Positions 5,252 through 6,676 of a DNA stretch of 6,676 bases are shown one piece after another. The translations under genes and the position numbers were made by a program. Origin of the DNA: Gemmatimonadota bacterium (GTDB lineage Bacteria; ARS69); assembly GCA_020431545.1 (NCBI GenBank), contig JAGQIB010000032.1, positions 5,143 through 11,818 of the forward strand, in the 5' to 3' direction. Each line of letters starts with the position of its first letter. The first letter of the stretch is position 1. The notes beneath the pieces were generated by a model that worked only from the letters and a program-made list of their open reading frames with translations, did no database searches and was not told the DNA's origin.

Positions 5252-5835
5252 GGGGCGACCCCGATCAGGGCCGCGTGGTCTTCCTCCATGCGTCGCGGAC
5301 CGTTCCGCAGCGCGGGCACCGCCAGGAACGCGAGGATCCCGGCCACGAAAAGGCCGCCGGTCTGCCGGAATGCAGTCGCTCGGGCCTCCCGTGCGGCGTC
5401 GAGGCCGGAAGCCACCAGCGCAGGCCCCGGATCGTCGGCGACCGCCAGCGCTTGTGACGTCGAGATCTCGTACTGAAAGGTGGTGATCGCACCGAGCACC
5501 GCGGGCACGGCCGCCACGAGCACGACGAGGAGCGCCAGGGCGGCCCGCGTTCGCGCGACCTCCGCCCGGAAGCTCCGCCGGTCACGCTCACACCAGCCGG
5601 CGCGGCCATCCGCCGTATCCCGAGCGAGCGCCTCGACCACGGAGTACACGTAGCGATTCGCGAGATGCGGAGCACCTTCGGTCCGCCCGAGCTCCGCCCC
5701 GTCGCTCACGGCGCGCTCCAGCACGCGGGACACGACGGCTCGGCCATAGCGACGTCGCGCGCGCCAGGCGAACACCACGTAGGCGACGACCATCACGAAG
5801 GTCCACACGAGCGCGATGTCGGCGTAGGTGACCAT
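5248..5835 (-). CDS. Three-helix membrane protein, possible divergent ExbB/TolQ-like
   Basis: 195 residues with helices at about 6-24, 97-119 and 159-176, and a basic, helical cytoplasmic segment (25-95) between the first two. This topology, with the spacing VPAVLGAITTFQ (110-121), ALVASGLDAAREARATAFRQTGGLFVAGI (139-167, described in parts) and LAVPAL (171-176), parallels the aPllGLLGTv...GI.eAL..Ta.GL.vAIpal pattern of ExbB/TolQ/MotA proteins, but key residues differ. The stop overlaps the start of the next membrane gene by GTGA, so the two proteins are probably made together and may form one complex. There is no good ribosome site before the ATG. No ExbD/TolR-like partner with a plug peptide is in the window. 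Function unknown. Confidence 0.68.
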   Translation of the reverse strand: MVTYADIALVWTFVMVVAYVVFAWRARRRYGRAVVSRVLERAVSDGAELGRTEGAPHLANRYVYSVVEALARDTADGRAGWCERDRRSFRAEVARTRAALALLVVLVAAVPAVLGAITTFQYEISTSQALAVADDPGPALVASGLDAAREARATAFRQTGGLFVAGILAFLAVPALRNGPRRMEEDHAALIGVAP

Positions 5836-5841
5836 GGCCAG

Positions 5842-5874
5842 AGACTACGACTACAATTCCCGATCTCGCAATCG
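5842..5874 (-). promoter_or_regulatory. Candidate promoter for the membrane-protein pair
   Basis: On the minus strand TTGCGA (5869-5874) and TAGTCT (5842-5847) stand about 20-21 bp apart by these coordinates, longer than the optimal 17, and each matches only part of the sigma-70 consensus. A tandem GTAGTC repeat occupies 5843-5854. The -10-like hexamer ends only 6 nt before the ATG at 5835, so a transcript from it would be nearly leaderless, which fits the missing ribosome site. Speculative. Confidence 0.2.
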
Positions 5875-5879
5875 GGAAT
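5856..5879. repeat. Perfect 9-bp inverted repeat between protease and membrane-protein genes
   Basis: Arms ATTCCCGAT (5856-5864) and ATCGGGAAT (5871-5879) flank a 6-nt loop CTCGCA. It lies 20 bp upstream of the 195-residue membrane gene start and 26 bp beyond the protease stop. It is followed on the minus strand by TGTAGTCG rather than a T-run, so it is not a canonical terminator. It could be an operator or a weak terminator. Confidence 0.55.
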
Positions 5880-5904
5880 CGGCAACAGCGCTGGCGCGCG
5901 CCCG

Positions 5905-6676
5905 CTACCGGGCTCGCTTCGGGTACGGCGGCGCCACGACGTCCTCCACCGGCTCGGCCGCGAGCCGGTCGAGCAGGTGCCGTACCGCCGTCTCGAGCTG
6001 CGCGTCACTTCCCGCCGCCGTCGCCCGGGGAAGGTTATCCACCGGCAGGTCCGGTTCCACGCCCTCGTTCTCGATGAGCCAGCCCTCGGGCCCGAACACA
6101 CCGTACTCCGCGGCGCTCGCCATCCCCGAGTCCCGCAGACGGTTGCCGAACGAGAGCCAGATCTCCCCGCCGTACGTGCGGTTCCCGATCGCGTCGCCGA
6201 GGCCGAGACGACGGAAGCCCTCCACGAACACCTCGCCGTCGGACACCGTGAACTCGTCGCAGATCACCACGAGGTGGCCGCGGTAGGCCCACTGCATGTT
6301 CCAGCTCGGCTCGCCCGCGCGCCCCTGCCAGTACATCCAGTCCCGGCGCAGGAGCCGGGAGAGAAGCCAGCTCTCGATGTTGCCGCCGCTGTTGTGACGG
6401 ACGTCGAGAATCACCCCGCCGCGCCGGAACGCCGGATAGAACTCGCGCGCGAACGCAGTCCAGTCCCCGGCTCCCATCGCGCGCAGGTGCACGTAGCCGA
6501 GCTGACCGTCGGACAGCTCGTCCACGCGCAGGCGGTTGCCGTACTCCCAGTCGCGGTACCGCAGGTCCCGTGCCGCCGATGCGGTGAGCGGCTCCACGAT
6601 CACATCGCGCTCGTCCCGCTGTCCGGCCGGCCGCACCGTGAGTCGGACCTGCCGCCCGGCCTGGTTGCGGAGCGCG
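5905..6676 (-). CDS. Tricorn-like S41 peptidase, C-terminal part (5' end outside window)
   Basis: The frame stays open to the right edge, giving 256 visible residues plus stop; a GTG at 6636 is internal. The first visible residues (ALRNQAGRQVRLTV) are the end of a PDZ-like domain. Next come the C2 catalytic-domain landmarks: YRDWEYGNR, GQLGYVHLRAMG, GVILDVRHNSGG, DEFTVSDGE, and GNRTYGG. The C-terminal IENEGVEPDLPVDNLP and DAQLETAVRHLL follow. These are the conserved segments of tricorn proteases and their bacterial homologues. The serine of VSDGE (codon 6241-6243) is the expected nucleophile, and the Glu of IENEGVEP is near the expected tetrad Glu. In tricorn the catalytic His precedes the PDZ domain, so it should lie outside the window. 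Full-length homologues usually exceed 1000 residues with N-terminal beta-propellers. Probable role: degradation of oligopeptides. Confidence 0.9.
   Translation of the reverse strand, partial: ALRNQAGRQVRLTVRPAGQRDERDVIVEPLTASAARDLRYRDWEYGNRLRVDELSDGQLGYVHLRAMGAGDWTAFAREFYPAFRRGGVILDVRHNSGGNIESWLLSRLLRRDWMYWQGRAGEPSWNMQWAYRGHLVVICDEFTVSDGEVFVEGFRRLGLGDAIGNRTYGGEIWLSFGNRLRDSGMASAAEYGVFGPEGWLIENEGVEPDLPVDNLPRATAAGSDAQLETAVRHLLDRLAAEPVEDVVAPPYPKRAR

Noticed and set aside
5856..5879. Rho-independent terminator for the protease gene
   Set aside because: The stem is good but is followed by TGTAGTCG instead of a T tract, so it is listed only as an inverted repeat.

Overview
The window is a high-GC (clearly above 60%), tightly packed bacterial chromosomal fragment. 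Three traits point to a member of the FCB/Eisenbacteria/Gemmatimonadota-like part of the tree: a secreted LamG protein ending in a FlgD/T9SS-type C-terminal domain, a tricorn-type S41 protease, and a Gly-Gly leader peptide of the kind found in Bacteroidetes and other diderm class I lanthipeptide-like precursors. This placement is inference from gene content; no rRNA or other marker gene is present. There are no tRNAs, insertion sequences or CRISPR arrays.

Layout. At the left edge, on the minus strand, lies a small RiPP-type precursor (59-292) with a Gly-Gly leader and a six-cysteine core. An open frame of unknown identity may follow it and run off the edge. After a divergent intergenic region with an inverted repeat comes a plus-strand cluster: a VOC/glyoxalase-fold protein (539-955), an extended SDR of the NAD-dependent epimerase/dehydratase type (959-1990, only 3 bp behind the VOC gene), and an NTF2/SnoaL-like protein (2054-2449). 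The last of these shares its stop codon bases (CTAG) with a convergent minus-strand gene for an exported LamG + FlgD-like protein (2446-3459). A second divergent intergenic region (3460-3747) contains overlapping hairpins upstream of the LamG gene. It leads to a plus-strand GNAT acetyltransferase (3748-4317).

The right third is all minus strand. A tricorn-like S41 peptidase is cut by the window edge (5905-6676). A 69-bp gap with a perfect 9-bp inverted repeat follows, and then two GTGA-overlapping genes for membrane proteins (5248-5835 and 4331-5251). Both membrane proteins have a topology and small-residue helix pattern reminiscent of MotA/TolQ/ExbB proton-channel subunits; the second carries an extra C-terminal two-helix module resembling DUF2628.

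How the genes work together. The two convincing translational units are VOC-SDR and the membrane-protein pair. The RiPP precursor is the most interesting element, but its modification and export genes, if they exist, would lie to the left of the window. The plus-strand enzymes are divergent from it, and nothing ties them to maturation of the peptide.
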